Assembly (NCBI GenBank): GCA_000787465.1
Contig: JSYX01000008.1
Location: 39,159-103,158 of the forward strand
DNA length: 64,000 nt
Direction: 5' to 3'
From: Thermomucor indicae-seudaticae
Lineage: Eukaryota; Mucoromycota; Mucoromycetes; Mucorales; Lichtheimiaceae
The translations under genes were made by a program, and so were the position numbers. The notes below the pieces were generated by a model. It did no database searches. It was not told the DNA's origin and saw only the letters and a list, made by a program, of their open reading frames with translations. This document shows, piece by piece, positions 28,842 through 41,791 of the stretch. How positions within the stretch are numbered: position 1 is the stretch's first letter; every line of letters begins with the position of its first letter.

Positions 28842-30598
28842 ATGCCACCAAGTCTACAAAAGAAGGCCGCCAAACAAAAAGCGCGGATAGCAGCACTCAA
28901 TACACTCGGCACACCAGCTTCAAGTCGCACCGCCTCCGAAGTCGAAGACGACCTGGACTCGGTTGCTTCCGAAGCTTCTTACGCCACTGCCGACGGGGTC
29001 GCTCCATTCGACGAATTCGCATTGTCTGATGAATTGCGTCGTTGTGTTGATGATCTGGGCGAGAAAAGGGCAAGGTAACAACTTTTTTTTCATGCCGACG
29101 AGAAGAGCGGGACCTTATTTCTTCTGCCCAGCACGCGCGAAGCTGCATTGACAGGGATCAACCGTCTATTAGCACATTATTACTGCGGCGAGCTCTTTTC
29201 ACGGAACCAAACCAATCAAGAAGCTTTGCTCCAATTATTGATCCGGTCCATTCGGAAGCCTGGAAGTCCTCAGGAAGCTGTACAGGCGGCTCGAGGCATT
29301 GCACTTGCCTTCCTGAATCAAGGCGACACTTCAGCAGGCGAACAAGAAGATCTGTTTGGCATGGTCCTGTCACTTTTAAAGAACATCATTGCCCATTCAC
29401 TCGATCCACAGCTAAAATATCAGGCAAAGTTTCTGTTTATCCACGACGATAATGATACAAATAACTCAAACAAAACGAATCTTTTTTAGGCCATAGAGAC
29501 CCTTGCCATGATCACGTTCATTGCCGCATCCAATGCGGATACAAGAGGCGGCTTGGAGTACTTTGCAGACATATTAACGTCAGAGGGAACCACGCTTCAG
29601 CCTGAAGAACTTGAAGAGTCCGAAATGCTATCCGCCAATGAATTGGATGATCTGGTTTATGCGTGTCTTCGTGCGTACGGACTGCTCTATGCTTCTGTCT
29701 ATGGTGACGGACGTGGAACATGGGAAGACGCATGGGATGAATCACAAGCGAAAGTATCACATATCCTTGACTGGTACATGTTTTCAGTTTCAGTAATGCA
29801 TATTCAATTTTATTTAACAGTGTCATGGAAATGCATCTGGACATGCTACGGTCAAGGTCCAAATCAATACGCGTTGCAGCAGGCGAAAATGTCGCGTTAA
29901 TGATGGATTGTGTTCAATACAGTCGCAAAAAGGTGCGTTCTAGGCCTTTCCTTTCCGTTCTCAAACATTAATTCAATCAAATGACAGGCGGAAGAAGAGA
30001 AGGAAGAAGAATTAGCAGAGCTCCCGGAATACGGGGAAACAGAAGAATTACGAGAGGCATTGGAACGACTGGCAACAGATAGCAATAGACGCGTGAATAA
30101 ACAGGATCGGAAAGAGCAACGAAGCGCGTTCAGAGATATCCTGCAGAGTATCGATTACAACAGACGTCCAAAGCGAAAACTCAAAATCGGTGGTCAACAA
30201 TTGATGTTTAGAGGATGGGGTAACATTTGCTATCCTATATCAAGCATCATAGTACAAAGCATTTAACACACAACAACATTGCAGCACAGATCATGGAACT
30301 TCGGGCATTTAGAAACCTCCTCGGTCCAGGAATTGGCAGGCATTTTCAGGTAACTACATAGGGGAGAGTTGAAAGGAAGGTGTCTCTGAGACATTGCTTC
30401 TAGGAAAATGAAATACTACATGCCGTTTTCGCTAGTGGTTTTGACGAATCTTCCGCTTCGGAAAGGGCGTCAAGTGAAGAGGAGGGGCATGGCTTTGGAC
30501 TCGAAGAGGGTGACGAGATCGAGTACATGGCGTCTTCAAGGACGGCTGCAAGCAGACGAGACAGAGCCATGAGGCTTAAGCGAAACAAAAGCCGTTAG
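28842..30598 (+). CDS. interferon-related developmental regulator (IFRD) family protein
   Basis: ARM-like repeat protein. Animal IFRD1/2 are transcription co-regulators and ribosome-associated factors; the fungal role is not established. The start has a good context (CACCATG) and reads MPPSLQKKAAKQKARIAALN. The N terminus is acidic and Ser-rich (DLDSVASEASYATADGV). Helical repeats include FDEFALSDELRRCVDDLGEK, LTGINRLLAHYYCGELF, AVQAARGIALAFLNQGD and DDLVYACLRAYGLLYASVYG. The C-terminal IFRD_C-like block reads NRRVNKQDRKEQRSAFRDIL and KRKLKIGGQQLMFRGW, then MELRAFRNLLGPGIGRHFQ. The protein ends in a basic tail (RRDRAMRLKRNKSR). About six short introns interrupt it. Confidence 0.85.
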
Positions 30599-30785
30599 AC
30601 GAACCCGGCCTAGTTGATTGTGGATCGATGATCTCGACACCGCAGTCGACAAAAAGCATACCTTGTATAGAAGCACATCAAAAAAGTACCGTATTATTCT
30701 GAGAAGACGATGATATACAGAATGAAATATACTTTTGGTCGTCTAAAACGAAAACGTGATGATGATGATATACTCTATAAAGTTC

Positions 30786-33784
30786 TTACGAAGATCCAGC
30801 AGCGGCTTTCTCGCTGATAAGGTTAAGTGCACTGCCCTTTTGGAACCATTCGATCTGATCAACACTCATGGTATGCTTTGCGTCAATCGTCAGTTGACGA
30901 CCATCTGGCTTGGTGACAATCAACTTCACAGGCTTGCCGGGTGCCAAATCCTTGACGCCAACGGTTTCAATCAGATCACCACCAGAAATAAGCTGATAGT
31001 CGTCTTCATTGGCAAAGGTCAACGGTAATACACCCTGCTTCTTCAAGTTGGTTTCATGAATACGAGCGAATGACCGAGAGATAATCAGAGGACAGCCGAG
31101 ATAACGGACTTGAAGGGCAGCATGCTCTCGTGCAGATCCTTCACCATAGTTATGCTAATAACGTATCTATATTAGCGAATCATCTGTCGAAGTAATCTCG
31201 ATGAGTTAAGTACCACGTACATCAGCAACGACCATCCAAGGGATGTTCTGGCTCTTGTAGCTCTTTGCAACTTCGGGAATGCTTCCGTCCTTGTCGGTGG
31301 TCACATCTCTAACAACATTCACCTTTCCATTGTCAGCGTTAAGGGCGCCAATAAGCGTGTTCTCAGCAATGTTCTCCAAATGACCCTTGTACTTGAGCCA
31401 AGGTCCAGCAGCAGAGATATGGTCCGTTGTGCATTTGCCCTGAACCTTCACCAGCACACGGACATTCTTGAACTCTTCACCGTTCCAGGCTGGGAACGGC
31501 TGCAAGACCTGAAGACGGTTTGAGGTAGGAGAAACGACAACTTCAACCGAAGGGTCAGGTGTAGGCGTAGGCGAAGGTGGCTCATAGGTAGCCCGTCCAG
31601 TCTCAAAACCTTCAGTCGGCAAATCATCGCCAGACGGAGGCTGGAAACGGAATTCTTTGCCGTTCTTGTCCACCAAGGTGTCAACCATGGGGTTAAAAGA
31701 GAGCTTGCCAGCAATAGCCATAGCAGTAACGATCTGATACAACCGTGGTATTGGTTACTGATTGATAGCCGAAAAGAAAGAACAGCGACAGAAAGAACAG
31801 CGACACACTAACCTCGGGTGCTGCCAAAAAGTTCATGGTCTTTGGGTTTCCGTCATTCCGGCTACGGAAGTTACGGTTGAACGAAGTCAAGATGGCATTC
31901 TCTTCTCCCTTTGACTTTTCAACGTCAACACGGTTCCACTACAAAAACGCCATGCATGAATGAATACCCTCGATATCCATTGCCACCATACCGCTTTTTT
32001 TCATGCCTACCTGACCAATACAAGGACCGCATGCATTAGCAAGCACCTGAGCACCTGCCTTTTCGAACACAGCCGTCTGTCCATCACGCTCAATCGTAGC
32101 ACGGATCTGCTCTGAGCCAGGCGTGACAAGGAACTTGGCCTTGGCGGAAATACCAGCTTCGACCGCCTGTTGTGCAATGGAAGCAGCACGGGACATGTCT
32201 TGGTACGAAGAGTTTGTGCAACTGCCAATCAATCCGGCTGAAACTTCATCCTTCCAGTTGTTCTCCTTCACGAAATCCTTGAATTTGCTCAATGGTGTGC
32301 TTAAATCAGGGGTAAAAGGACCGTTGATGTGCGGCTCCACTTCGGAAAGGTTGATTTCAATAACCTTGTCATAGGCTGATCCCTCATCGGCACGCAAAAA
32401 CTCTGCATTAGCATCAGCCGCCTTAGCTACCTCCGAGCGTCCGGTGGCAGCCAAGTACGCCTGCATGCTGCGCGTGTAAGGGAACACTGAAGTTGTCGCA
32501 CCGACCTAGCGAAAATGCATTCAATACGGAGCGTTTTCTCTCACTTTTGTCCGATAACTTACCTCAGCACCCATGTTCGTAATTGTTGCCATACCAGTGC
32601 ACGACAGGGAAGCAACACCGGGACCAAAGTATTCAATGATATGACCAGTGCCACCCTTGATAAACAAGTCAATCAGTAACTTGATCTTATACATAGATGC
32701 AATAACAAATGCATACCCGAACTGTCAAGTCGCCTGCCAACTTCAAGATGACGTCCTTTGGACTCGCCCAAGGTCCCAGAGTACCGGTAAGCTTGACACC
32801 GATAATGTTGGGTGCCTTGAGCTCCCAGGGTATCGCAGCCATGGCATCCACAGCATCCGCACCTCCAACACCAATCGCAATCATACCGAGACCGCCTGAT
32901 TCGCAGTTAGCACCACGCACAACGCACACAGCACACAGCTGAATTGCAAAGGCTTACCAGCATTTGGCGTGTGGCTGTCTGTACCAAGCATCAAACCACC
33001 CGGTGCGGCATAGTTCTCAAGGACAATCTGATGGATAATACCACTGCCAGGCTTCCAAAATGCGATACCGTATTTCTTTGCAGCGCTCTCCAAAAAGTCA
33101 AAGATCTCTTTGTTCGTCACGATCGAAGAGGCAACGTCTTTATCTGCACCTTCGTGCGCTACAATCAAATGGTCGCAATGGATGGAGGAAGGTACTGCAG
33201 TCGTTGACATGCCAGAGATCATGAATTGCAATAACGCCATCTGTGCAGAAGCATCTATATCCCGATATTTGTGTAAATCAAATAAAGAAACAGCATAATG
33301 CACACCACCAGCTGTTTGTCCCCTTTTCTCTCACCTTGCATAGCAACTCGATCTGCCAAATAAACCATACATTTAGCTCAGATTATTATATATGGATGTA
33401 CGTTGGTCCCATAAACTAACCAGGTGAAAGCTTCAAGTAAGTCTCTCCTCGGACGGGCACAGTTTCTTCGGGGTTGGTTAAGTGGGAGTACAGAATCTTT
33501 TCTGCCAATGTCAAAGGTCGATTGTCGAGGATCCGACGAACTTTTGCAAGATTTTCCTTCAGCTTGGCGTAAGGTGGAGTGATCGACCGACAGTCTTTCT
33601 CGGCCACAGGTCTCATTGCAGTGGCCAAAGTTCGGGTCACGGAGACATTAGTCGCCCGGAACGCTGCCGACAGGGGGACCTGGAAGAACGCCGCCGTCCG
33701 CAAGTCAATAACGCTGACATGTTCCTTTCTTGTTCTTCTTTATTTTACCCGTCGAGCACTCCTCGTCAAATATGCGCTGACCAT
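30786..33784 (-). CDS. ACO1: aconitate hydratase, mitochondrial
   Basis: TCA-cycle enzyme that isomerises citrate to isocitrate with a 4Fe-4S cluster. Cluster ligands and active-site motifs are present: [20 protein letters not shown] (split by an intron), [54 protein letters not shown] and [19 protein letters not shown]. The ACN-like N terminus includes [20 protein letters not shown]. The longest in-frame start downstream is not an ATG. I propose ATG at 33784 (CCATGG context) with a first exon [12 protein letters not shown], an intron ending TTCTTCCAG, then [19 protein letters not shown]. This gives a basic, Ser/Arg-rich targeting peptide without acidic residues. The start is inferred; the enzyme call is firm. 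The terminal residues are AAAGSS. Confidence 0.95.
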
Positions 33785-33956
33785 GGCTAGTGGTTATGTA
33801 GAGAGAGTGGGGAGAGGAAATGGAATACGGTGCCCAAGGAACGAGAAAAAAAAAAGAAAAAGGGACGAACAGGAAAGAGTAAACTTTTTGATCGAAGCGA
33901 TCAAAGATGTATTACCATTTTGGGATTTCGGAGATGGCGTCTAGAGGAAAAGCTCG

Positions 33957-36678
33957 TCATGAACTCAACGTTCGTTCTGCTGGTGTCGGTTTTGCCGACG
34001 GCGGCCGTGGCTCAGGTTTTGCCCCTTTCTCAGGTTGACCGTTGTGAGCAGCAGCACGGTTTTGATCTTGCTTTTGCTTCTGCTGCTTTTTCCGTTGCTT
34101 ATATTCAAATTCATGCCAGTCACCGTTTATATTCAATAGACTGTGAACAGCTTGAGTTTCAGTGACAATGCCCGCTCCTAAAAACCCCACTTACTTTGCA
34201 GGTGGAACAGCCGCTGGCTCTTCCTTAGTAAAGTAGTCAAACTCTAATGCCTCTGCAGCCGTTGGTCGTTTCTTAGGATCCATTGATAACATGGCTTCTA
34301 AAAGCTCCAACGCACCAGGCGACAACAAGCTGGACACATAAACCCAGTCAATCACCAACCGATATCTGGCATTGCGTCATATATCAGTCGCGTACCTTCC
34401 GTATAATTCTCTAAACCTGCTCTTGTACTGTGCCTTAGGCTTAATCAAATCATACCACGGAAGTTGAGTGATATCTGGCCAGGATTCCACAGTAGGAGTA
34501 CCCATTATCTTGTATATCGTTTCCAATTGCGAAATCTCATCCTGGCCGTTGAATGCAGGTTTGCCTGCGAAAAATTCAATCATAATGCAGCTAAAAATAT
34601 GTCAACGTCATGCCTATCTCCTCCAGCTACACCTTGAACCTACCCAACACTCCAGATATCCACAGCAGGACCATAAGCAGTAGCGCCAAGCAGAAGTTCT
34701 GGAGGTCGATACCAAAAGGTAATAACGCGGTTGGTATATTCGTGCTTTCCGTTCTTTTGAAACACGCGAGCCAGGCCAAAGTCAGCAATCTTCAACTCGC
34801 CCTTTTTGTTGATCAACAAGTTGGAGCCTGCTCAGCATGTATCATTTAAGCAAGAGTTTCTTAATGCTTCACAGTGGACGTTACCTTTAATATCCCGATG
34901 CATTATGCCCATTTTGTGTAGGTACGCTAAACCTTCCAGCATTTGTTTGACAAGGGACTTAGCGTGCGACGGATCAAACTTGAACTCGGGATGGCCGAGG
35001 ATTCCACTCAAATCATGGTCCATATATTCCATAACCATGTAGATAGATCCTGCGATCGATCATACATCAATAGGCAGGTTCCATATCAACATCTTGTTCT
35101 CTTCTCAATACCTCCGGATACCATTATTTGCTGTAGTTGGACAATCCGCTCGTGTTTCAGTCTCTGAAGTAGTTTGATTTCTCGCAAAGAAGTGATCGGA
35201 AACTAACGCCAAAGTCAACAGTGATTCTCAAGGGGTTCTACTACTACTACCTACCCCGTCCTTATCACTTCGCATTCGAATACGCTTTAGAGCCATCAAT
35301 TGCCCCGTCTTATTGTTACGCGCCTTGTATACTTGGCTGTATACGTAGTCAGCAAAGAGAAATCCATAGCATACAATCGATGTGTCACTCACCCATATGT
35401 GCCTTCGCCCACCTGCCCTATTTTCTCGAAAAGAGTTCCAGGATCTTCCGACGTTCGTGATGGATATCCAACATCGTCTAGCACAAAATCCGGCACTCCG
35501 CCTATATGATTCGGGCTAAGAGGACGTCTTGTCGATACGGCAGTCTCCTTGTGACTATCAGGAGACGAAGTCAACGGTATCTTATTGGCCTCTGATCGCT
35601 GACTGTCAGCTTGCTGACCAGGCTCGGAAGTCTTGGATGTTTCTTCAGTGGAGGCAGTAGTCCCAGAGTATGACCATGCGTGTTGGGGTTGACCGGGCTG
35701 TCGCTGCTGCTGGGTTGTGTCATAGGATGCCGAAGTTTGAGCCGATGCACTCTGATTGTAGGTACTGTCTTGTTGTTGTTGCTGGTAGTAGCTTTGGTAG
35801 TATTGTGCTGAGGATGAATGGTATTGACTGTAATAGAAATGGTATGGATCGTTTGGGTTATTATAAGCTTCCGTGCCAGTCGCAGGATATTCTCCCCATC
35901 CAGAAGCCGGTCCACTTGGTAATGCAGTCGTCGATGGCCATGCTGATGAACTGGCTTGTTTATACGGGTCCCATGCAGTATTCTGCTGATTATAGTAGGC
36001 TGCTGGAGCAGTTGGTGGTAAGGTATCGGTAGCAGCATTCGATGCGCTACTAGCTGGTGCTGACGATGACAACTCTGGAGCTGATTTCGGACCTGCGGAT
36101 ATAGATGGATTCAGAGAAGAGGTCGCGACGGAAGGCCGTGCTTCGTGTTCCCGTTTTCCACTTGAATGCCGATGGTCACGGTCGCTCCTTCTGTGGTAAT
36201 GGTGATGATGATGATGATGATAGTCGCTATAGGATCGACCTTTTCTGTCTCTATCTCTTTCTCTGTCTCGGCTTCTATTCCTGTCTCGACTAGACCGTCT
36301 GGAACGTGATGACCGCCGCGACGATCGTTCATAGTCACCATGACTGCGGGCATAGCTTCTGCTATCGTAGCTTCTGCGTCTGTGGTCTCTGTCGTGCCTA
36401 TGCCGATGTCTGCTGCTCCCATAATCGTCCTGGTAATCATCTCTCGATCTCTTACTCCCCGCTGATCTACCATCGCGATCCGTATCCGAAGACCTCGAGT
36501 GCGATGAGTAGCCTTTTTCTCTCTCTGAATGTTCCCGTCGTTCTTTCGATTCCGATCGCGCTGATTCCACAGCTACTCGTGTTGGTGAGGCAGTTAATGG
36601 TGCTGTGGGATCCACCATGCCGGTTGTTCCTTCAGTTTCCGCTTTCTCGGGAGATTTCTGACGATCCATGTCAGTCAT
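33957..36678 (-). CDS. CTK1: CTD kinase, CDK12/Ctk1-type cyclin-dependent kinase
   Basis: Phosphorylates Ser2 of the RNA polymerase II C-terminal repeats during elongation. The N-terminal about 430 residues are disordered: an SR/RD-rich block ([19 protein letters not shown]), a His run ([14 protein letters not shown]), then Tyr/Gln/Ser-rich sequence. The kinase domain begins [13 protein letters not shown]. It has MALKRIR, the cyclin-binding helix [14 protein letters not shown] (in place of PSTAIRE), [52 protein letters not shown] (with activation-loop Thr) and VDIWSVGCIMIEF. The C terminus has the short lysine/glutamine-rich tail ([16 protein letters not shown]). Several short introns cut the kinase domain. 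It lies 172 bp downstream of the aconitase start, on the same strand. Confidence 0.92.
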
Positions 36679-37614
36679 TAAAATTGATTACAGGTTACAA
36701 AATTGTCTGACGTGGAGTTTTTTTTCCCTTTTGATAACGGCTATATAGGCGGTGCAAATAACCCGCACTGTAATTCGAAAGCGGTTGCATTTCAATCTGC
36801 GTGACTTTACAATTCACGCAGCGAACGACCAACTGGTTGGTAAGCACCATGCAGCCTCCACTCTTTAAACTTTAAGTCCTTGTTTGTGATCCTTTTCGAC
36901 GAATATAATCGAGTACAATTTACAATTATCAAAGACAGCCTTTTTTCTGCGAGCCTCACAGTAACTCATCTACACAAAGAAGTCTTCCCGTAAGATACGT
37001 GTTGGAATGTGAACTTCAGAGGCCAAATGTTATCTTTGGGTTTGTCCGTGACAGTATGACTATAGGTCATTCCATGTACCTTAGTTTCGCGGTCACCCAA
37101 TAACTGCATGCTTAAATTGAAAATGGTTTGTAACCATGACAAGAAGCTCGGTAAAGGTACTGTATTCTTCCGTCTGAATTGTGAGGAACCTTTTGCACTG
37201 ATTCCATTTGACTTCCTGGTAAAGTATGTTCGCAGCAAATATGCTACGATTGACGACCAATAGAAAAGAATTCGACGCACAGTCAGAGATCTGCGCTCGG
37301 AAAGAGTCTTGCCTCATCGTAAAAATACAGTATCGTCGAGAGCACTGAAGCCCATCATGAGAATACCAGAGCCCACCCATGTCCATTGTAAAAAGCATAG
37401 TATAATCTTCTATCTTTGAAAGTTACTAGCAAATAGGCATTTTAAAGGTTTCCTTTTTACCAGTAGGATAAAGGTTTCTTTTAATTTCTGTAAAAAGGTC
37501 TCCATTGCTTAAAGTTGGTTTCGCACCAGTCTGTAACCGCGTTCGTATCAACAGCGTCGGTGCAAATAGTCATTATATTCACAAAATCAGTACAATGTAG
37601 CGAATTTCCGTTTC
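36679..37614. other. intergenic, 0.9 kb
   Basis: Two overlapping minus-strand open frames (36966-37280 and 37093-37398) have no family signature. One contains ETKVHGMTYSHTVTDKPKD, but no splice-consistent gene model emerged. The rest is the presumed promoter of the CTD kinase and the 3' flank of UBP2. Confidence 0.4.
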
Positions 37615-40600
37615 TTACAGAATTAGATAGGCACTTGACTCTAACCAGTTTTCTCTCGCCGTGCCATGGTATCAACAAGTATGTCTGCTTCATCACTCTT
37701 GACATACACCAAGAAGTATGGATTGGCCGTTGATCCAGTGGTATTCCGGAAGATTTCCGACTCTTCCACCTATGATTTCGGCAAATTTGTTTGTGCTTCA
37801 GCTACTTCCAATCCACATTCCTAAATACTCTCCCACCTTTGATACCCTTGAGTCATTGTATTTCCACCATTGATCCGTCGGCTTGTCATAAATGTATATC
37901 CAATAGTGTCCGTAGTTCGCCTGCCCTATACCACACAATTAACCATCAGTCTTGTTAGCTAGTTGAATTGCTTCTGTACCTTGGTGAATGAATACTGCAT
38001 GAAGTCGATATTCATACTCTTTCAAATCATCGTATTGCGTTCGTATCTTTTCATGAAGTTCCTGAATCAGCCGCTGGCTTTCTATATAGAACTTCAGCAT
38101 CCTACCGATTTTTCCATGAGACAAACAGTAATACGAACCCTCTATTGTATTTCTTGCCGCTTGTGCTTCCTTGTATAAAAGTTCCAACGCCTGCTCGTAC
38201 AAACTGACATCAAGCGTACTGCCTTTCTGCCTATATTCTTCCAATATCTGTGCAGTGGCTTCCAACATTTCGGGTACTGGCATGGGGAACTTCTGTATAA
38301 CCAAAATCTTTCAGCATGTCTCTCTATTCAACCTGAAAAGCTACCAATAAAGCGCAACTTGCCTGGTTCGTAGTGAGATTTTCGATCATTTTCTTTCTGT
38401 TTTGTATCTCCTTTCGCCAATAAGAGACATCTGTACGCCGTTTAGCAAGCGCATCAAAGTTACGTTCGCAGTATCGGTCTAGGTAAATGACCTTGTCAAA
38501 TTGCACAAATGCATTGGATTTATAGATATTGGTCGTTGTTCGATCAAATTGGACGCGCTATCCAAAACAAAAGTGAGGACGCGCGTATTCATCCACGCAA
38601 AAAAGGCACGTATCCTTCTTATTACCTGAACCTGGATTTGCAGGATGGGTGGAAAAGAGCTTACAGTTACTTCACGAACTGCTTCCCGGCCACCAGCAAA
38701 GTTTTCAACTTTTTCCGCAAAGAAATACTCGTCCAGGCCATCATAGAGATCTTTCCCTTCGGCTGCATCCACAATCACATGTGAAAACTCTTCTTCTTGC
38801 ACCTTACGGACACTCTGTGACGTATTCACATCCACGTATGTCAATATCTGCTTTGCTTTTCCATAAAAGAGATTGCGGATCATGTCACTTGTTTGTTCAC
38901 CATCCCGAGTTTCCAATGGCCTCAGGGCGGCTTCAACCAGGTACATTACGTTGCCCATACATTCTATATCAGCAGCGTGTTAGATTCACTAGCCATCTGA
39001 AACATCCGCTCCAAAATACCAGTTACATCTTGCTGTCTGCCAAACATCATGTTGGCAGTAGTCAGCGGCTTGGTGCCTGTTGTTGTTGACTTGCTGACTT
39101 TGTTTGTTGCCGCAGCTTCTTCTTTCTGTTTCTCGGCTAGCGCTAATGCTTTCTTATCTTCAATCGCGGGTTCGACAGCAGGCGGGGCTTCGGCAATTGC
39201 TTCTTCATAGGATGGCGGTAAATCCATATCCTCTGAGATATCATCCACCATTCTATCCGGAGCAGTCCGACGATATTCCGGCGCATCCTGTGCTTCCTGA
39301 ATGGGATTGTTTACCGTATCCGAAATCTCCATGGTTTCGGTATTTACACCGGATGATGACGAGGGCGTTGAAGGTCGGTTTTCTGCCTCTACCTGTGGAG
39401 TGTCCATTTCCGATATGGTTTCTGAAGGAGTTTCTGTTGCTGCCGGTGGTTTCATTTCTGGACTATCCTTCTTTGCTTTGCCGTTCTGATTAGACGTAAT
39501 TTCGACCGTTTGCCTCTCGTTCAGCAGGGCCATATACGCTAGGTCATACTCCGGTGAAATGGCTGTTTCCCTTGAATCGAGCAATTGAATGAATAAGTCC
39601 CTCAGTAAAGAAACAACTGCGTAGATGTTAAGTTAGGCTTGACTATCACTTCCAGCGATGGTGCAATATGTAGCTTACACATTTTTGCTCGCTCGACCTC
39701 GGCTCGATCCACCAGGATGCCACCAATTTTCTTTGGTGTCCAGCCAGGATCTGCCTCCTTTTCAACATGTTGATCCATATTCAGGATGGTTTCTCGGAAG
39801 GGTAAGAGCGTAAAATAGTACTTTCCCGATCGGAACACACTTCTCAGTATCTTTTTGTCTGCTGGCTGGAAGAGTGAAGCATACCTGCAAAAGGCTGTTT
39901 AAATAGCACGTATTGCCGATGTTATTTAACCCAACTGGCCTAGCAGAAATTTGAAAAACATTTAGCAAACCAAGTGCGTCATCCAGACAAACAAATCCTT
40001 ACACTTCACTCTTTGGCGGTATACCCCGAGTGTGCTCTGAGCAAAATGGCGTGAACCCCTTTTGTAATAGTTGTCCCGATGCCATAGCCACATACCTGTT
40101 ACTGCTGTCCTGTCCCATAGTCTATCATTTAAATACTCGACAAGTGCGGGACTTCTTCTTGCCTGCGCCAATATAGCCATGTTCATGTCATGAGTGGCCT
40201 TCTGAAACGGTTCATCCGACACCTGGTAGTAGAGCATGTCAGATCTACTTTCTTCAACTCATGATATATCTCGTAGCATTACTTTGAGATCATAAATGGC
40301 GATCAGCAGCTTGTCATCTGCGGCTTCAGGATTGTCTACAAGCCCAAAATAAGAATATGCCTCCTGCACTTGTCGATTGCTGGGTTCCGCCATAGTCTGG
40401 GCCGCTGTTGCTTCCTCGAGCAGAAAAGTACTCTGTCTGGCGCGAGCTATATCACAAAATGCTTCCGTGTACACGGTAGCAGCAATAGGATTTTCTGCCA
40501 GCAATCGTTTCACCACCCAGACCACCAAGTGGTCATTGGCTGCAGGGTTTATGCCCAACTCCTCGAACGCACCAACAGCACTCGTATTTTTGGCCATTGG

Positions 40601-41552
40601 CTCGGCTGGCTCGAATTCCTCTGCCACATCAACAATTTCACGAAGAAGCCGTGTCCCTTTGCACACGTAGGACAGTTCGTCAGGAAACGAAGGGTGATTA
40701 CCCACTTCTTGCCTGATATCGTAAAGTGACACCACTAGCTCGGCATAGATTTGCTCCAGCCTTGCCGGGTCTGCTTCCGGACTGTCCACTGGTGGCGAAA
40801 CGAAGTGAAATGCCTCGCGGTCCAGCGTAAATCCGATCTTGCGCAGAATACTCTCACTTTAACAACGAGACAATATTAATACGTATTTCATTCCTTATAT
40901 CCAAAATCGAAACATGCCTGCTGTCATCGAGCCCTATCCGAGTTGAAAACGTCTGGTTATTCGCATTAATGCTTTTTCGGACACCCTGAATCAGATTCCT
41001 GACGTAAACGGCAAGCAGAGCCAGTGCGTCCACCATGGTAGGCTGCGGCTGTGACGAACTGCTGCTCATGCTGGCATAGGTCCTCGTCAATGCACGGCTA
41101 CTCGCGAGCTGCTGGATCATTTTCAATGGAATAGTAGGGTTTTCTGTCGAGACATTTATTGTGTAATAGCATCCACAGCACTGATACTCGGTATTTGATA
41201 GCATGTGATAGTGGTGAGTGCAATAGCCTTCCGTTGAACAGCCCCCATACATTCCCTTGGGTACTCCATCAATCTCGAACCACAAATGACATGTCTGGCA
41301 TATGAATCGCGACGGGGGCTCCCGTGGCGCTACAGTAGGAGGAGCAACGTTCTCTTTGTCGACAGAGCCTCTTTCGGACGGAACGTTATTCCGATCTATT
41401 ATCTGCGTGTATTGCAGAAGTACATGAGGATGCCATCGGTCGTCAAACTGTAACTGTTCAATGTGTTCGGCAAGAGCGGCTGGCGTAAAGCTACGTGTCC
41501 TGGTCACTTCTGGACTCGCAAGATTACGTGGTGGCAAAGCCGGCGCTGTCAT
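37615..41552 (-). CDS. UBP2: ubiquitin carboxyl-terminal hydrolase, Ubp2 type
   Basis: Cysteine protease that trims Lys63-linked ubiquitin and in yeast opposes the Rsp5 ligase. The N-terminal part ([16 protein letters not shown] onward) has a cysteine-rich segment ([11 protein letters not shown] ... CCGCYYTI) and helical repeats. The Cys box is [19 protein letters not shown] (about 39910), the middle box contains [11 protein letters not shown], and the His box is [12 protein letters not shown] (about 37920-37880) followed by [12 protein letters not shown] disordered insert between Cys and His boxes carries LPPSYEEAI (39207-39218). The C terminus reads [15 protein letters not shown]. The frame is open upstream to an ATG at 41657 or 41648, so the N terminus could be about 32-35 residues longer. 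Several short introns are present. Confidence 0.88.
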
Positions 41553-41791
41553 AATATCCACAACCAAAAAGTTTCCCAGACATTCCTGCCAGGACCAGCC
41601 ATTTGACAATTTTAGGAGTCGGTCAATGAAAAGTAAGGCACTGACCATCTGCAGCAAGAAAAAAGCCCTTGTTGCATGAATTGAAATGCTCCAAGCTTCT
41701 TATTGAAAGTTAATATAATGCCAAGAAAGAGAACAAGGATATCGCTATCTACACCTAAAATGTCAGGAAAAAGAAAAATGAAAATAGATGC

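Noticed and set aside
35571..36038. Minus-strand 155-codon frame in a different register inside the Ctk1 gene
   Set aside because: It overlaps the kinase's disordered arm in another frame; low-complexity codons leave all frames open.
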